Below are positions 26,468 to 39,700 of a DNA stretch of 64,000 nucleotides, piece after piece. The notes under the pieces were generated by a model that did not search any database, was not told the DNA's origin, and saw only the letters and a program-made list of their open reading frames with translations. Every line of letters begins with the position of its first letter. Position 1 is the first letter of the stretch. The translations under genes were made by a program, and so were the position numbers. The stretch is from Helopsaltes ochotensis (Eukaryota; Chordata; Aves; Passeriformes; Locustellidae): positions 62,001-126,000 of the forward strand of contig VXBM01000560.1 of NCBI GenBank assembly GCA_013400155.1, written 5' to 3'.

Positions 26468-26553
26468 GAGGATTACCATTAGGTCTATAGGACCTAATCA
26501 GCATAAACCTTCAGCCCAGCAGGCAGGTGTCACAGTAGCTGTTCGTTTGCAAG
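26468..26553 (+). other. Candidate internal exon, 86 nt, unrecognised product
   Basis: A strong acceptor (ctgaactttcttttcag, ending 26467) and a near-perfect donor (gcaag|gtaagtagg, beginning 26554) bracket 86 nt. Two frames have stops within the first 25 nt. The third (entered after one base) is open for all 28 codons, beginning R-I-T-I-R-S-I-G-P-N and ending V-A-V-R-L-Q. Entry and exit phases are 1 and 2 bases, so skipping it would shift the frame. I do not recognise the peptide. It could be a coding exon of an unidentified gene, a noncoding RNA exon, a poison-type cassette, or a chance pairing. It sits in sequence with short homeobox-like AT words downstream (26650-26720). Confidence 0.25.
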
Positions 26554-29500
26554 GTAAGTAGGTACAAGATGTGAGAAGTTCAGAATTAGTAATGCAAGTC
26601 TTCTGTCATTTTTATCATTGGACCCTGCAGGGAGGATCTGATTAAATGGATATTCAACTCTTTGCATTAATGTGAACCCAATTTTAATTTGCATATAATT
26701 AACAGCACAAAAAGTATAATTTTATTATTTGCTGTTGGAAAGCGGATCTGTGGTAGCAAGGAGCTACATACAGTTGCTGAAGTGTGATATAAATGGCTTT
26801 ATCTCATACCTCTTCTTTCATTCTATTTCTGCTTCCTGCAGTGTATTAATTTCAACATCTGTTTTATTTGGTATGAAATGCAACATCCAGATTTTTCCTG
26901 AAATAAGTTGCTTCACATGTTTCTTTGTTTTGTAGTTCCTCTATGTCAAGACAACAATGCTGTGGACCTGGTGATCTTCAAGTGCCCTTTATAGTTGCAC
27001 AGAGATGTGTTTCAAGTTGTGCAGTACAAAACACAGCCAAGCAACCTGATTTGGATTCCAGAGGGCATTAATTCTGTACACAACTTCTGACAAGTATTTG
27101 GGAAGTGATAGAGAGCAAATCAGTTCATGTCACTGCACCTTGGTTTCCTGTCTTGCTGTGGCCTAGCTGGTCTATTTAGGTTCTTTAGAGTAAGATTAGA
27201 ATAAGAAACATGTCCACTACCAAGAGGATTTTTTTAATGAATCAATAAGTTCCATTTGAATGTAAACGTGAAATATGCTTTTTAAATTTTTTTTTTATTT
27301 TTTACAATGCTCCTGTGTCTGCACTGGATAAGATAGAGCTTTATTTAGATTTACTATGGCAGTTTTCATAATTTTATATCAACAGCTATAGGTCCTTCTA
27401 CTTGCTGACGCATGGGCATGACCTTTCTGTTCAAAAATCATGCTCCATAAATCCATACCATCAAGCTTTCTTGAATGGACAGCTGTCGTAGTGAATGAAG
27501 CTATGAAACCTTGTGTGCGTTGTTCTAGTGGTAGTTGGACATGCTGTGTTTCATGAGATAGCTGAAGCAAAATGATATCATGTAAAATCATTTGATATAT
27601 GCTGACTATATGTGAAAACAGCACATCACATATGTATTGATCTGTTCAAGTGATATGTACATGTACATTGAACAAACAAATGAATCAATGTATAGCATGG
27701 GTTCAGAGAACTGGATGCTTTAGGAATCAAAGTCTTACTGGTTTGGATATATTATGGAGAAAAACTGTAACTTAGATCAATTTAATTTTCCGGAAGAAAG
27801 CTCTTCCACCAAAGTTTATTGGAACTACTTTACACTAGAAATTTAGTCAAAGGTTTACATGTAGAGTGTCTTGTCCACCCAGAATCAGTAAAATAGAGCA
27901 CAAGAACAATCCTCCTGGAAGGTTGTGCTCAAGTAAACTATCCAGGGGAGTGAAATAGACAAATACATGCAATAAATACTAATTTCTGAACAGCACAACT
28001 TTGAATTCAAGCTTACACTTAATCTCCAGTTTGAATAATGCTCATGGATGTACCTTTCCCATGCATTTCAAGTCATAAAGAAGAGAATAGATTCCAGTCC
28101 AGTAATTTGCACTTGAAATAGTATTAAGGGTCTGGAATCTGGTGATCTAATGCTCTTTTTAGCTGACCCTGGATAAAAATATAGGTACAGTGTCTCTTCT
28201 TTTGTGATTGTTTTCCTAAAAGAGTAAGATGAATACAAGCCATCAGCCATATGAGTGTTTTGCCATGTGACTGGTATGTTTGTAGTTGGCAAAATGTTAA
28301 GTTTTGCAGTGTCTTACAGGCTGAAAGGCTTTAAGCCACCCACTTTCTATGCAGTTACAAGTCAAGAAGCTCCTTGGAAGGCTCAGGGGTTAGTTCAGCA
28401 GCTGTTGCTTATGTAATTGTACCAGGACTCAGAAGCTAATTATGACACTGTGATATGAAACTGTTCTAATCTAGTTGCACTGATTATTTTAAGAAACATC
28501 TGTAACACCATAAAGAATTTTTGAAAATTATTGAAACATTTGCAGTTTTAATTTGAGCTGTCTCTCCCCAGTTTGGGTACCCAGTACATCCTTCATTTAT
28601 TGGCATACGGTCTTTGTTTCCTGTTTAGTGTATCTTTCCTTGGGCCTGTGTGTGTCAGACTCTAAGCAGAAGCAGCAGATCACTGCTGGAAAGGAATTAC
28701 AGTAATTGACTTGTGGGGTCACAAACAGTTAACTCTGTGGGAGAGGTGTTAATGCTAAATGATGCTAGACTGGCATTTCTGCTCAAATAAATGATACCAG
28801 CAGAGCAAGGTTTAGAAGTAGTTTCCAAATGACCAGGAAATGCGAGTAAGCAAGTCATAAACTCTACATTCTCTTAACAACAACCAAAAAAAGCTGTATC
28901 GTGTGCTGCCGGTGGGGCTTCTTCAGTGAGGAAAGGGTAAATACCTTTTGCTATATGGATTTAGAGGGAATGCACATTTTAGGCTTATTGAGAAGGGAGA
29001 CGAGAGGCAAAAGTTGAATTCAGAAGCTTCTCTAGATATGTAGGCTGAAAGCATATACAGGTCTTTCGGTTGTGCAGAGTGTCATTCAATTAGGTTGGTC
29101 CTATTACATTCAACAAAGGGTGACACTGATTAGACTGACATGAAAATGTTCCTCTGATGCCTTTTCCAGCAGGTACGTTCCTCATGCAGGTCCCGAGTGC
29201 CCCTTATTACTGGTGATATGATATATAATAAGGGACATTATAGGCAGGGTTGGCTCTATGTGTCTCACGGTCCGATACACGTATGTGCTTTATATCCTTT
29301 GGTGCAGTCCACAGTGAGATTGCCTCCCATGGAAGGGAATGGGGCACAACTGGAGCACTTTGCTTGGGTGGATGTCCATGGATGCTGTATCTTTTCATCC
29401 AAGCAAATTCTATGTTACCTCTGTGAACTAAAGCAAGATTTCTAGTTCTGTCTACTGCTGCTCCTGGGTTGTAGCTGTGTATGAAACTGAAGGTGGAAGA

Positions 29501-30625
29501 GGTTGAGGTTTGTAATTGCCTGTTGTCTTCATTAGCTCATTACTTTGTCTCATGTGGCTGGGATCAAGTTGTAACTGGACGTATTGGACATGACAGCTTT
29601 TTCTTTGTCTAGTTTTGGTAAGATATTGGCACACTCAGGCTCCCAAGACTTGTCTGGCTTCTGACTTCTTAATCATAATTTGAACCTAAGTGATTAATAG
29701 TTGATAGTAATTAGCATATTAGACTAGTATTCAGGAAGTACTTCTTTACTGAGGCCCATAGAAAGCTTTAGAATGTAATGAATGCAAATTATAATATAAT
29801 AAAAAGGTATACCCCTCCTATCCTTTTGTCCAAGAAGTAGTTGGGCTGGGCTGAATGTTTATAGTAATATCCTGTTTTAATATATTTCTGAGTAAGTGGT
29901 AATTAAATAATGTGAGATTATCTTAATGGCTGGCTACAGTGAATAAAAGCAAGATCATAATGAGTAATTTACACCATTATAAGACAGAATACAATATAAG
30001 TTGGTAGGTGTAGTTTTTATCTGAGAGATAAATTGTCAACTTCCAACCGCCTGTAGACAGTGGGAAACCTGTGGGATCCCAGGAAGATATGATTTCTGAA
30101 TAGGAATTTATTGGCTTTGCCCGTATGCATTGGGCAAAAATTGGGTTTGCTGTACTCCTCAGTGATGTCTGATCCACTGTTCACTGTGTCCTTGAGATTT
30201 CTTGCTCTCCTCTGGCACACTGAGCTGTCACTTTTGGTCTTTTGCTACCAATCAAAAATCTGTTAGCCTTTTGGAAATGTTTCACATTGCAGCATACGTA
30301 GTAAGAATCTTCTTTTGGACTCTTCTGGGAAAAAAAGGAACATGTTCGTTTGTGGCAAAGGATGGCCTGGGCAAATTCTCTCAGGCATACATTCTTCAGC
30401 TGTCTGTGACACAGGACTTTCATAAAGAGAAGTAATTTGGGAGCATGGGAATCATTTAGCTGAAGCTGTCTTTCTTGGAACACAGGAACTTTTTGGAAAT
30501 GCTGTTTCTAATGGCTGGAAATATATTTCCTTTAATAACAGGTTCTTACCTGTAGCTTTATTTTAAAAAGCTATTTGTCAAACTCTGCAGAAATATTTGT
30601 TTTATATATGCTTATAGAATATCTG

Positions 30626-30637
30626 CATCTGCAGATG
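30626..30637. promoter_or_regulatory. Palindromic double E-box-like word
   Basis: catctgcagatg is a perfect 12-bp palindrome containing CATCTG and CAGATG. These are E-box variants of the type bound by bHLH factors. Twelve-bp palindromes are expected occasionally by chance in 64 kb, so functional weight is small without conservation. Confidence 0.3.
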
Positions 30638-30926
30638 ATGGTGGCAAATTCCATCCCTTTAAATATATCTGCAGCTCTATTTGAATAAGAAAGAAATGTA
30701 TTGAATTTAGAAATCAATAGAAGCCAAATATGACAAAAGTTCTATGAATTAGAACTTTGAAGGTACATGGGATAAAGCAGGTCTAGTTTAACTGCAAAAA
30801 ATCTAAGGCTCTGAAAAATCTACAAATGAAATATAATAACTTATTTTCAAGATCTGACCAAGGAAAAACATTTTTTCCAATAGTCACTATTCTAATTTAG
30901 TAGAAGGAAGGTTTTGCAAGCTTGTT

Positions 30927-30940
30927 GTTGCCAAGGTAAC
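30927..30940. promoter_or_regulatory. RFX-type X-box
   Basis: gttgccaaggtaac consists of the half-site GTTGCC, a two-base spacer, and GGTAAC. It fits the consensus X-box GTNRCC-(0-3)-RGYAAC bound by RFX transcription factors, which drive ciliary and other genes. It is about 27 kb from the CpG island and no transcription start is evident nearby. It would be a distal site if used at all. Confidence 0.4.
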
Positions 30941-33900
30941 CACTTGGCTCACGTCCATGTGTGGAGCATATGCGTATCACTTTATCTCAGCTCTCAGAGG
31001 CAATATCATGGCACTGCATTTGGGAAATTATTTTTTTTAAAAGCGTATAAAACCTCTTAACATCTCGAAGATTCATTAAATGTGCTCACTCAAGACAGAC
31101 TTAAATTACTCTTTTGGGGTTCTTTTATGTGAAAGTTCTGAGTGTGACTGAGTCTTGTTATATCTTCCAACTCCACACAGATGAAATTTAAAAAGTAAAC
31201 AAGCTGTCGATATTTCATTTTGAATGCATATGTACAATGATTTATGGATTATATGTACACACAGACAACTATATATATAAATGGAATATGTTTGTTGGTG
31301 TGCAGGAAGGACTGACAAAAAGAAATATAAGCAAATATCGCCGTCTTAATCTTGCTTATGGTTGATATATGTTGGAGCTAAATTTCATTAACTGTTTGAT
31401 CACCTGAACCCACCCACCCAGTGAGACTGAGTCACTCAGGCCATGGATATCAAACAGAAATATTAATGACGTGAGTATTTGTGGTGCTGTAGTGATTTTA
31501 GGCAAAATATTTAACATTTGCTGTTATGTAGATTGCATCTTGACCAGCAAAGAATGAGTGCCTTTGCCAATTTCACTATTTGCTGATCATCTCCAAAGTG
31601 CTTGCCAACAGAGTTAATGCAGAAGTTTAAAAACTAAAGAAGGGTGGGGGTTGTAGACAGACCAAAAATTATGGCCTAGCCAGGTGTATTGTATGCCTCA
31701 TTTGAAGAATCAACAATATCATTTTTAGTCAAGTTGAGTAATACCACTTCTTAGATACATAGTAGATGTCCTTTTGCTACTGTGTAGTTTACTGGAAAAA
31801 TTATGCCAAAAGGGAATGTAGATTTGCAGTACATTACTGCCCATAATTTTTACTGCTGTCCAATACTGAAGCTGTGTCAACTTTTGCGTTATTAAAAACA
31901 CTTAGGTGGAAGCTTTCACTTATGTTGAGTTTAACTTAAAATAGTCTTTATTTTTTTGGACCAAAGAAGTGTTTATTTTTAAAGGAAGTTGAGGACAACT
32001 ATCTCCTTGGGGGTTTATTGGTTTTCTTTTTTATTGTGATGCTCTTTGGAGCTGCACGTTTTCCCCAAAGCTGCCTCAGCACTGTAAATCACTACATAAA
32101 GATGATGCTGTTCTTTTGTTTGTTTTTCTTTTGTGTTTCAAGATTTCTAGGGCAAACTCTATAAGAGCAAAAATCCCTCTACTGGGTAATCCTAGATTTA
32201 TTTTCTAATACAGTTAGCTAAATAACTCATGATGTTTCTATAATTTTAATTACCTAAGATAGTAAGTGATTATTAGCTTTAAACTAATACCACTTGGGAT
32301 AAAGAATTTGAAAATGGGCATCCTTAAGGCCCATATGTAAATATGTAACCCTTAGTCCCTAGTCATATCTCCCTACCTGACACTTCATCACAGAGAAGTC
32401 CCCAAAGGATCTTTAAAGGGCTCTAACCAGGCATCTGCACAGTTCTGCCTACAGTACAAAGGCTGGTAATCCAGGTTAAGCAAACAGTTTGGAAGTAACT
32501 GAGCGAATGCATTTCCCTTCCCTCGCTTGCTCTCCTCCTTCTTTTATAGCTTCTTTAATAGCAGATTTCCATAGCATTTTATATTTAAGCAAGTTTTGCT
32601 TTGTGTTTCTGTGGAGCAGGTTTAGAATACAGTTAAACTCTTCGTATTGAGTATTCATTGGAATATTTTAATTGACCTTTTAACATTTTTCATGGAAAAC
32701 CTACTACATTGGATGGTGGTGAAAGTCCCTGATCTAATTTTCTTACCACTGGTAACTTGACAAACAGGAGACTTGTAGTGGTTCCTCACTAGTGGAATAA
32801 CAGGAAAAATAATTTAATTTTAGCCTTGAGAAGGATATTTCAAGATAGCTATAACTCTCCTTATGCCGTGATTCTCTGTAAATAATGACAAAACTTGAGG
32901 TTTCCACTTTCTCAGGTCCTTTAAGGACTTACTTTGTATTTCTTTTTTTTTGGGTTTTTTTCGTTTGTGGACTTATAAAAATACAATTTAGCAGCAAAGG
33001 CGTTGAGTAGAATGGGATGGAAATAGTGATGCTCAGATTTTTACTATGATCTGCTGGGACATGAAACTTTTTCTCTGACCAATCAAGCTTTTAAAAAAAC
33101 CAACTTTTCCTAAGATGTAATTATATAGTTAACCAGCCATTAACAGTGTTGCACATTTGGTTTGTTGTAAGTATTTCTATCTTGACTTATTTGCTTGGAA
33201 AGGGGACGCATTAGTTTTTTTAGAAGTCATGGCAGGCTGTGTTTGCCTAAGTATAGAAATGGTAAGGTTCAAATAGGTTCTACATTTGATAAACGCTAAT
33301 ATAGGTGGGTTGGGAAGAAAATATGGTCTCGGCAACAAAAAAACTGGCTATTGAATGCTGGTTTTTTTCTTTTTTACTTAACAGCTTTCCTTTGAAATTT
33401 AGCTTAGTCTAAGAATCTCATACATTAATTGAAGAGGTTATGTTTGTACCTGTTCACTTCATTAACAGCTGTTACTAATTAGTAGAGCTTAGTCATTAAG
33501 GAACCTGCTGGGGTTTGAGGGGAACAATTTATATTTTTTCATGGCATTTAAGCACACAATATGCTTGTGAGTGGAAAAGTTTCATTTGGGAGCACTCAGT
33601 TTTAGCAGCATTAGCATATCTATGGCAGTATAGACTTGAGCTAATATCCCCAGGGCAGGGGGGCACGGGAGAGCCCCACTACCAAGTAGGTACTCCAGGA
33701 GGGATTGAGAGCAGTGTTTTGGGCTGTAGCTGTGCCTGTGGCAGGAAGAGACAGGGGGCCTGTGCTGTTTGTGCGTGGTGAAGCTGCATCATTGCAAGCC
33801 TTAGCCTCAAGCAAAATTTGAACGAGAGTTTTCATTAAGCCTCAGTATATGGACAACATGATGTCTCCTAAGAGTATGGGGGAAGAGAATTACCTCTTCA

Positions 33901-36249
33901 TGGGTTGTTCAGGGCATGGCAGGCTGGGCACACATGCTGTAATCCATTAGAAAGGTGTACGCTGATTTCCCTAATTAATTATTTTTGTTAGGTGAAGCGG
34001 AACCATTTTCTCCCCTACCTTAATCTAGCCTCTGCTTCCCATAGGTAGTGGTATGCTTTGTGTCTGTTTCCAGAGCCTGTTTTGTTAATAAATCCCAGTA
34101 CTAATTCCAGGAGCTTGGGGATTTTTTTTGGTGTCGATTGCTGTCATGCTTTTCTGTTCAAGTTCTGGTCTAAGTTACCCTGTGAAGTGTGAGGACAGCA
34201 GTTTTGATTAGTTTCTCTGCTGGGGAGAGATGAAAGAGGAGCCTTCCTGCTCCTTCCTCACCTCGAGCAGCTGTGTAAAACAAGTTGCCCACTGTTGGGC
34301 TGATGTCAAGATTAATGTTTTGTTCTTACGGGGTCTCTCGAAGGGCACCATTTAATGTGCTGGATTACATTACTGGGTCAGTCTCCAAGCTTTTGCCAAT
34401 GGACTTCCAGATCTATCTGGCTACATTGTATTTAGACCTAACACATTTAGAACAACACATTGCTAATGTATGTTGTTGCGTGTCTTCACTGGTAGTATGC
34501 ATGTAATAAGTTGGTTGAGTTTTTCCTTTTGTAGTTTTGTTTAGTTAGAAGCTGTGTATAGTTCTGTTGATGTATTTCAGCTCCATATAATTTAAATGTG
34601 TTGTAGTTAGGTGTACAGCTGCTAGATAAATAAGAGTTTTTTCTCTGAGTAGAGGCAGTATTCATATATCAAACTACCTAGTTATACTTAAGCTACCAAT
34701 TTAAAAAATCAAAATAACCTGAGTTAAGCTTGTGATTGAACATACCCATCAACAATATGTAATTGGAAAAAGGAATTAACTTTTTTGTGATTGTGCCTCT
34801 ACTACTAACAGCAGATGATCCCAGTTGTCTCCTCTGCCCTAACTTGCAATCAGACTAATCTCTTCCCAGTTAAGTCTCTGCAGTGCGTGGCCATGTGTGT
34901 GCTGTGAGAAGCGACAGCTTGCTGCTGTTTCTTGGCTTGCATAAGGGCTGCTGGAGGTCATAGCAACAAGAGTCCAGTCCCATTCCATAAACTGCAGGAG
35001 GGTAAAGATGGACAGTTGAGAGTATTTCTGTTTAAAGAAGCATTTCAAAGCAAACTGAAAATAGGAGGTTGTTGCTAACTAAAGATTTGACTTATTTCAA
35101 TCTGGAAGGTATCAAAATATTTTGACAGCATGGGAAAATCCCCTTCTCCTCCCTCTGCAATGTGTTCCAAAAAAACCCCTTCTGACTAAGGGGAATTGAT
35201 TTTGCCAATTATTTCAGTCTTTATGGGAAACCACAGAGGCTGTTTAAGCTTCTGAAACTGGGTCTTCTGGGAAGTAAGTTGGGGCAGTGGAGCAAAAGGA
35301 TAATAGGATTTACCAATGGTGAGGAGAACATAGGTGTCTGTCCTCATTTGCTCACATTTCTGAGTGCCACTCGTACCCGCAGCCCCTTGTCTCCAGCCAT
35401 GCAGCTGCCAGGAGTCAGGTACAGGAGTGACAGGTAATTTTTTTGCTGGGAGCTGGGCCTGTGGACTTACTTCCTGTAATTATCTTCTCTTGCATCTCCT
35501 TATGGGTTACCTCATATGTCTTGTAGAGTACTTCAGCTGTCAGGCGTTTTTGTGATTTGCTACCAACTGCGTGCTGGTCATTTTGACGAGGATTCCTTGG
35601 CAGAAGCCTTTTCTTTGGGCATTAAACTCCTTTGAGCAAGGACTGAATTGGTTTCATTGGCTGTTTAAACCTGGCTGTCAGATTGTTTTCAAAATGGACT
35701 GTGGAAAGGAACTGTATTGCTCCGTGTCATTTTATATTGTTGAGTATCTTGGACTACTGTTTGGCTCTCGCATTTTGCACCCTAGAGGGAAAATTGGGGA
35801 ACCGTTGGTGCTTTCTAGAAAGTATTGTTTTGGTTTTTTTCCCATCTTGTTAAGATGTAGTTCAAGTCTGAAGTTAATAGTAAGAATGAACATCTGATCT
35901 TATGGAAATCATTGCCAACTTTGTCTTTTTGGGCAGACTTTCCCAGAAAGAATTCCTTGTTAAATAAGGTGTTTGGTACTCAGTTATCTCTGGAGTCTTG
36001 TGCAAGGTTGCAAAGTACACTTCCCATAAACTAAATACAAACACAAACAAAAACCCTGAAGAAAACCTAAGCCCTTTAATCAGATCTATCAGCAACAACT
36101 CGAGCATGAGTCCTTAACTGCAGCAGTAGTACTTGCCCTTGTCTTAGTAGACTCACTGACAACATAGCAGCTTGAGTTAACCTAGTGGATAAGAATGATG
36201 CACTTAGAGATGAGAGGTTCTTCACATGCTGTATAGCACTTTAAAATGC

Positions 36250-36277
36250 TAAGTACTTCCATATTTGGAAGTACTTA
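36250..36277. repeat. Perfect inverted repeat, 11-bp arms, 6-base loop
   Basis: taagtacttcc (36250-36260) and ggaagtactta (36267-36277) are exact reverse complements separated by atattt. The DNA could form a cruciform, or an RNA hairpin if transcribed. The arms also contain the palindromic word aagtactt. It is too short alone for a microRNA precursor. Confidence 0.75.
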
Positions 36278-36681
36278 TCTTTTATTTTCTACAATATCTT
36301 AATTTTTTTGAAATGCCACAGAAATAATATTAGGTTCTCATAAGTGTTTGCTTTTATATTAATAAATCTTCAAAAAAACACATAATTTTTCTGATTGGTT
36401 TTATAATTTGACACCTGCTTCTTATGAGTTCATTTTAAACATTTAGAAACTGTACTAAGCTATCTTGTTTATTTCTGCTCTCATGTGGCAGTAACAGATA
36501 ACCACTGCTAGGAAGTAATTTCATTAACATTTCAAGTTAAAGAATATAAGGAGACACACTTTAACAGGGCATGTTTTTCTGGTATTCTCTTCTTCCTTTC
36601 CTTTTTAAGGGCACTTCTAAAGTCATTTGTAACTTATAATGTTGCTAATCTTCCTGTTATGTGGGTGAACTTCCTTTTCAG

Positions 36682-36787
36682 GACTTCAGAACAGAAATGA
36701 TTGCCGATGAAATACGTGAGATTGACAGAAATGTAAACAAAACAATGGCACTGGATGACAGAATAGCTAAACCCGGAGGCATCAGAA
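36682..36787 (+). other. Candidate exon, unrecognised product
   Basis: After the acceptor-like gaacttccttttcag (ending 36681), one frame is open for 51 codons to a TGA at 36835-36837. A possible donor lies at 36788 (cagaa|gtacag), which would give 106 nt. The reading beginning D-F-R-T-E-M-I-A-D-E-I-R-E-I-D-R has a charged, helix-like pattern more protein-like than most readings in this window. I cannot match it to a named protein, however. The donor is weak. If no donor is used, it could be a terminal coding exon. The following 200 bases (to about 37030) are GC-richer and carry several CpGs, unlike the flanks. Confidence 0.22.
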
Positions 36788-39700
36788 GTACAGGAATTAG
36801 CTTTTCATCCTGGCAAATTTGCCTTGGTCGGATCTGATAAGGAAAAAGGAGGTAGTTGAGCCCTCCCCTCGGTTCAGACTCTTGGCTCTTTGCTGGAACT
36901 GATAGTGCAGAAATTATCTCACAGCAGATTTGACAGTGTTTTGTGTGCGGTGTGACTTGTGCTCAATTCACTCCAAGTCCTGCATCCGCAGCTTCCAGAG
37001 GTCTTCAATCTTTGTAATCTGAAGTAGTCGTAAATCTTAGAGCTGTTTGTTTGTAGTTAAGTAATGGTAGAGTAATACTACCTTACACTAAACAGACATT
37101 AGTTCATTGAGGCTTAAGAATTAACAGATACATGATACTGAACTTGGATAAAACAGTTGAACAGTCAAAATTTCCTTAAACAGACAGAGTGGGTATACTC
37201 GAGTACCTGCCCCTCACAATTCTGTTCTGGAATCTGCTGGCAAATTCAGTGCTCTGAGAGTTCTCACATAGTGGTACAGATATGAGGATTTAAAATGTAT
37301 GAACCTGTTTTGAATCAGCTCAGAGCTGATTTGGTTAGTATTTTAACTTTAAAATGAGCCAAGTTCATTAAATTCAGATTTTGAGCACTCCTTGTTCTAG
37401 GCCCTGCATTTCATGCTGTCTTTGCTCAAAGTTTTTTGAGTAAAGACTTGCAAGAGAAATGTGCGTCCTACACCTATTTTTCTCAGACTTGACTTTTCAG
37501 GATTACCTATTATTTTGGGATATTTAAGGCAAAAAAAAGTCACCTTAAATATGCACTAAACATAACTGTGACAGAAAAATACATCTGCCTTATTGATGTG
37601 TCACTGCAAGTAGCATGTAGAAAAAGCCAAAAAGATAAAAGCAGAATTGAGTGCAATGCAGTTCTTCTATTAATTAATTGGACAAAGGCTTGGTTTAAAA
37701 ATTCCTTTTTATAAGACATGGAGGTCAAAGTGTGCAGTATCAGAAGGTCTGATTTACCAAATGTAAATGAACTGTTGAGCTGCGTGAGGAGCAAAAGAAC
37801 AAAACACAGGTGCAGTCACATTTCATGCCAAATGATTGTCTTCAAAATTCATTTTATCAAGTGTTTATCAAGTGTTTATTGTGTTTTACTGTGATAAAAA
37901 TATCCCTAACAATCATAGTTCAGCAAATACCCATCTCTTCCAGTAGAACTGCAGATTTTTTCTGATTTTGCTCTTGAAAGACTTCATCTAAAAGGATTTT
38001 CTTCGAGTGGTTCACTGCTGCCCAGGTTTCCATATCTTGGAAGATTACTTGTATGTTTTCTAGTTAAAAAAAAATCTTCTGAATTTAGCTGAATAGTGAC
38101 CACATCTAATTTATCCATTTAAAAGGACTGAAATAATTCTGAGTTCAGACAAGTGCTTTGATTGTAAATGACCTGGAAGATGATTTTTAAAGGAGATGTA
38201 AATGGTTTATTTCTTGAGGGAAAATTCCTTACTTTTATGCTAAAAAATGGTATTTAGGAAACACTCTAAAATAGGTAATTGTAATGGAAATAAATATTCT
38301 TTGAAGATGAAGCCTATTATTTTATAATATTTACAGATCTTTTAGGTATTTGTAGTGAGGCATTACATCAGTTTACCAAGTGATGCCACTCAGGTACTGC
38401 TCTTCCTACCTTTACTTTTAATCCAGTCAAAATTCTTTAAATCGAAGTGATAGTGTGCTGGGATTATCATTCATTCCCTTGCAAAAACCCTGTGGTAGTC
38501 CAGCAGAGCCAAGCATGAGAAAGAGCTGTATAATGCTTTCTCTGACACAAATAGTTAAAGAGTCCTAAGAGATGGTTCCACATGTGCTCGCCTATCTGGG
38601 TTTTCATTTCTGAGGCATTTACTGAAATAAGCTAAGAATGAAATAGCACCTGTTCTGACCAGATGGTAAATTTGTGGGATTTTATCAGTTGCTGAAGCTG
38701 CGTGAGTGTTTTCTACAAACAGAGATGGAGATGATCACTTTTGCTCACAGTCTCACTCCTTCAGTGAAAATATTGCATAGGGTTGAGGGGCTTATTAAGC
38801 ATGTGCATAGCATATTATCGAGGTTTTTTTCACTCAGTCTAGTCAGTTACATGTCAGGGTTGCTGTTAGTCTATGTGGTCTGGTCTCTGTGTTTGACCTA
38901 TTGTGTAAAATTCATGGACAAGGGGATGGAATTTTAATTAGATGTATTAATGTGACTTTAGAACCTTGTCCTGTTTTTGACTAGTGGGATGTTTATGTAG
39001 CCAGTCTGTGTTATCTCTGACAGTGGCCAAAAGTGCATGCCCTGGGATGAGGGAGAACATGGCAAGTGGGTGCCATACGTTATAGGTACTAAACAACTTC
39101 TTCAGATGTTTGGATGTTCATTTTGTATTGGTACTTTGGTGCTTTTTCCTCTCTGAAGTTGTGTAGTTTCCCCCTGAGTTGCATCTCCGTGGTACCTCTG
39201 TCTAGGAGTCACATTTGCTACTGACTAGTCTTCAAGTGTTCTACTGGTTTTAAGCCAAACTCTTAGTTGTTACTGTTAATGACTAAACTTCCACTCTGAG
39301 TTCCTTTTCAACCTTGGCTGAGTATAACTTAGTCTTGGGTATTTGACACTTTGTCTAGTTTTTCCTTATTTTATTTAGAAGCATTTTAATTTCAGAGAGA
39401 GCCTTAGAATTACTCAGAAATTAAGGATCGTGGAGTGGGAATCTCTTGTCTTTTCCATAATCAGCACTGATTCAAATGATTTGGATTTTTTTCCTGCACC
39501 TTTGACACCTTCATATGCATTGTGATCATCACCTGACTCAGATCTGTTGTTATTATTTGTGTTCCTATAGATTCTTTTATAATGTTCATGTTCCTTATGA
39601 ATGTGGAAAATAATTTATTTGCAATTATGAGTCCTTCTGATAATTTTTCTTGGAATTTGTTTTTGGCGTACCTTGGGGGCTTTAGTTTAACTTCTTTTAA

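Larger units (their letters stand above)
26554..36681. other. Gene-free AT-rich DNA with isolated regulatory-type motifs
   Basis: I see no gene in these 10 kb. Notable short elements are an X-box-like site (30927-30940), the palindrome catctgcagatg (30626-30637), made of overlapping E-box-like words, and a perfect 11-bp inverted repeat (36250-36277). A somewhat GC-richer patch lies at 33650-33780. No LTR, CR1 tail or SINE body was recognised. Confidence 0.55.
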
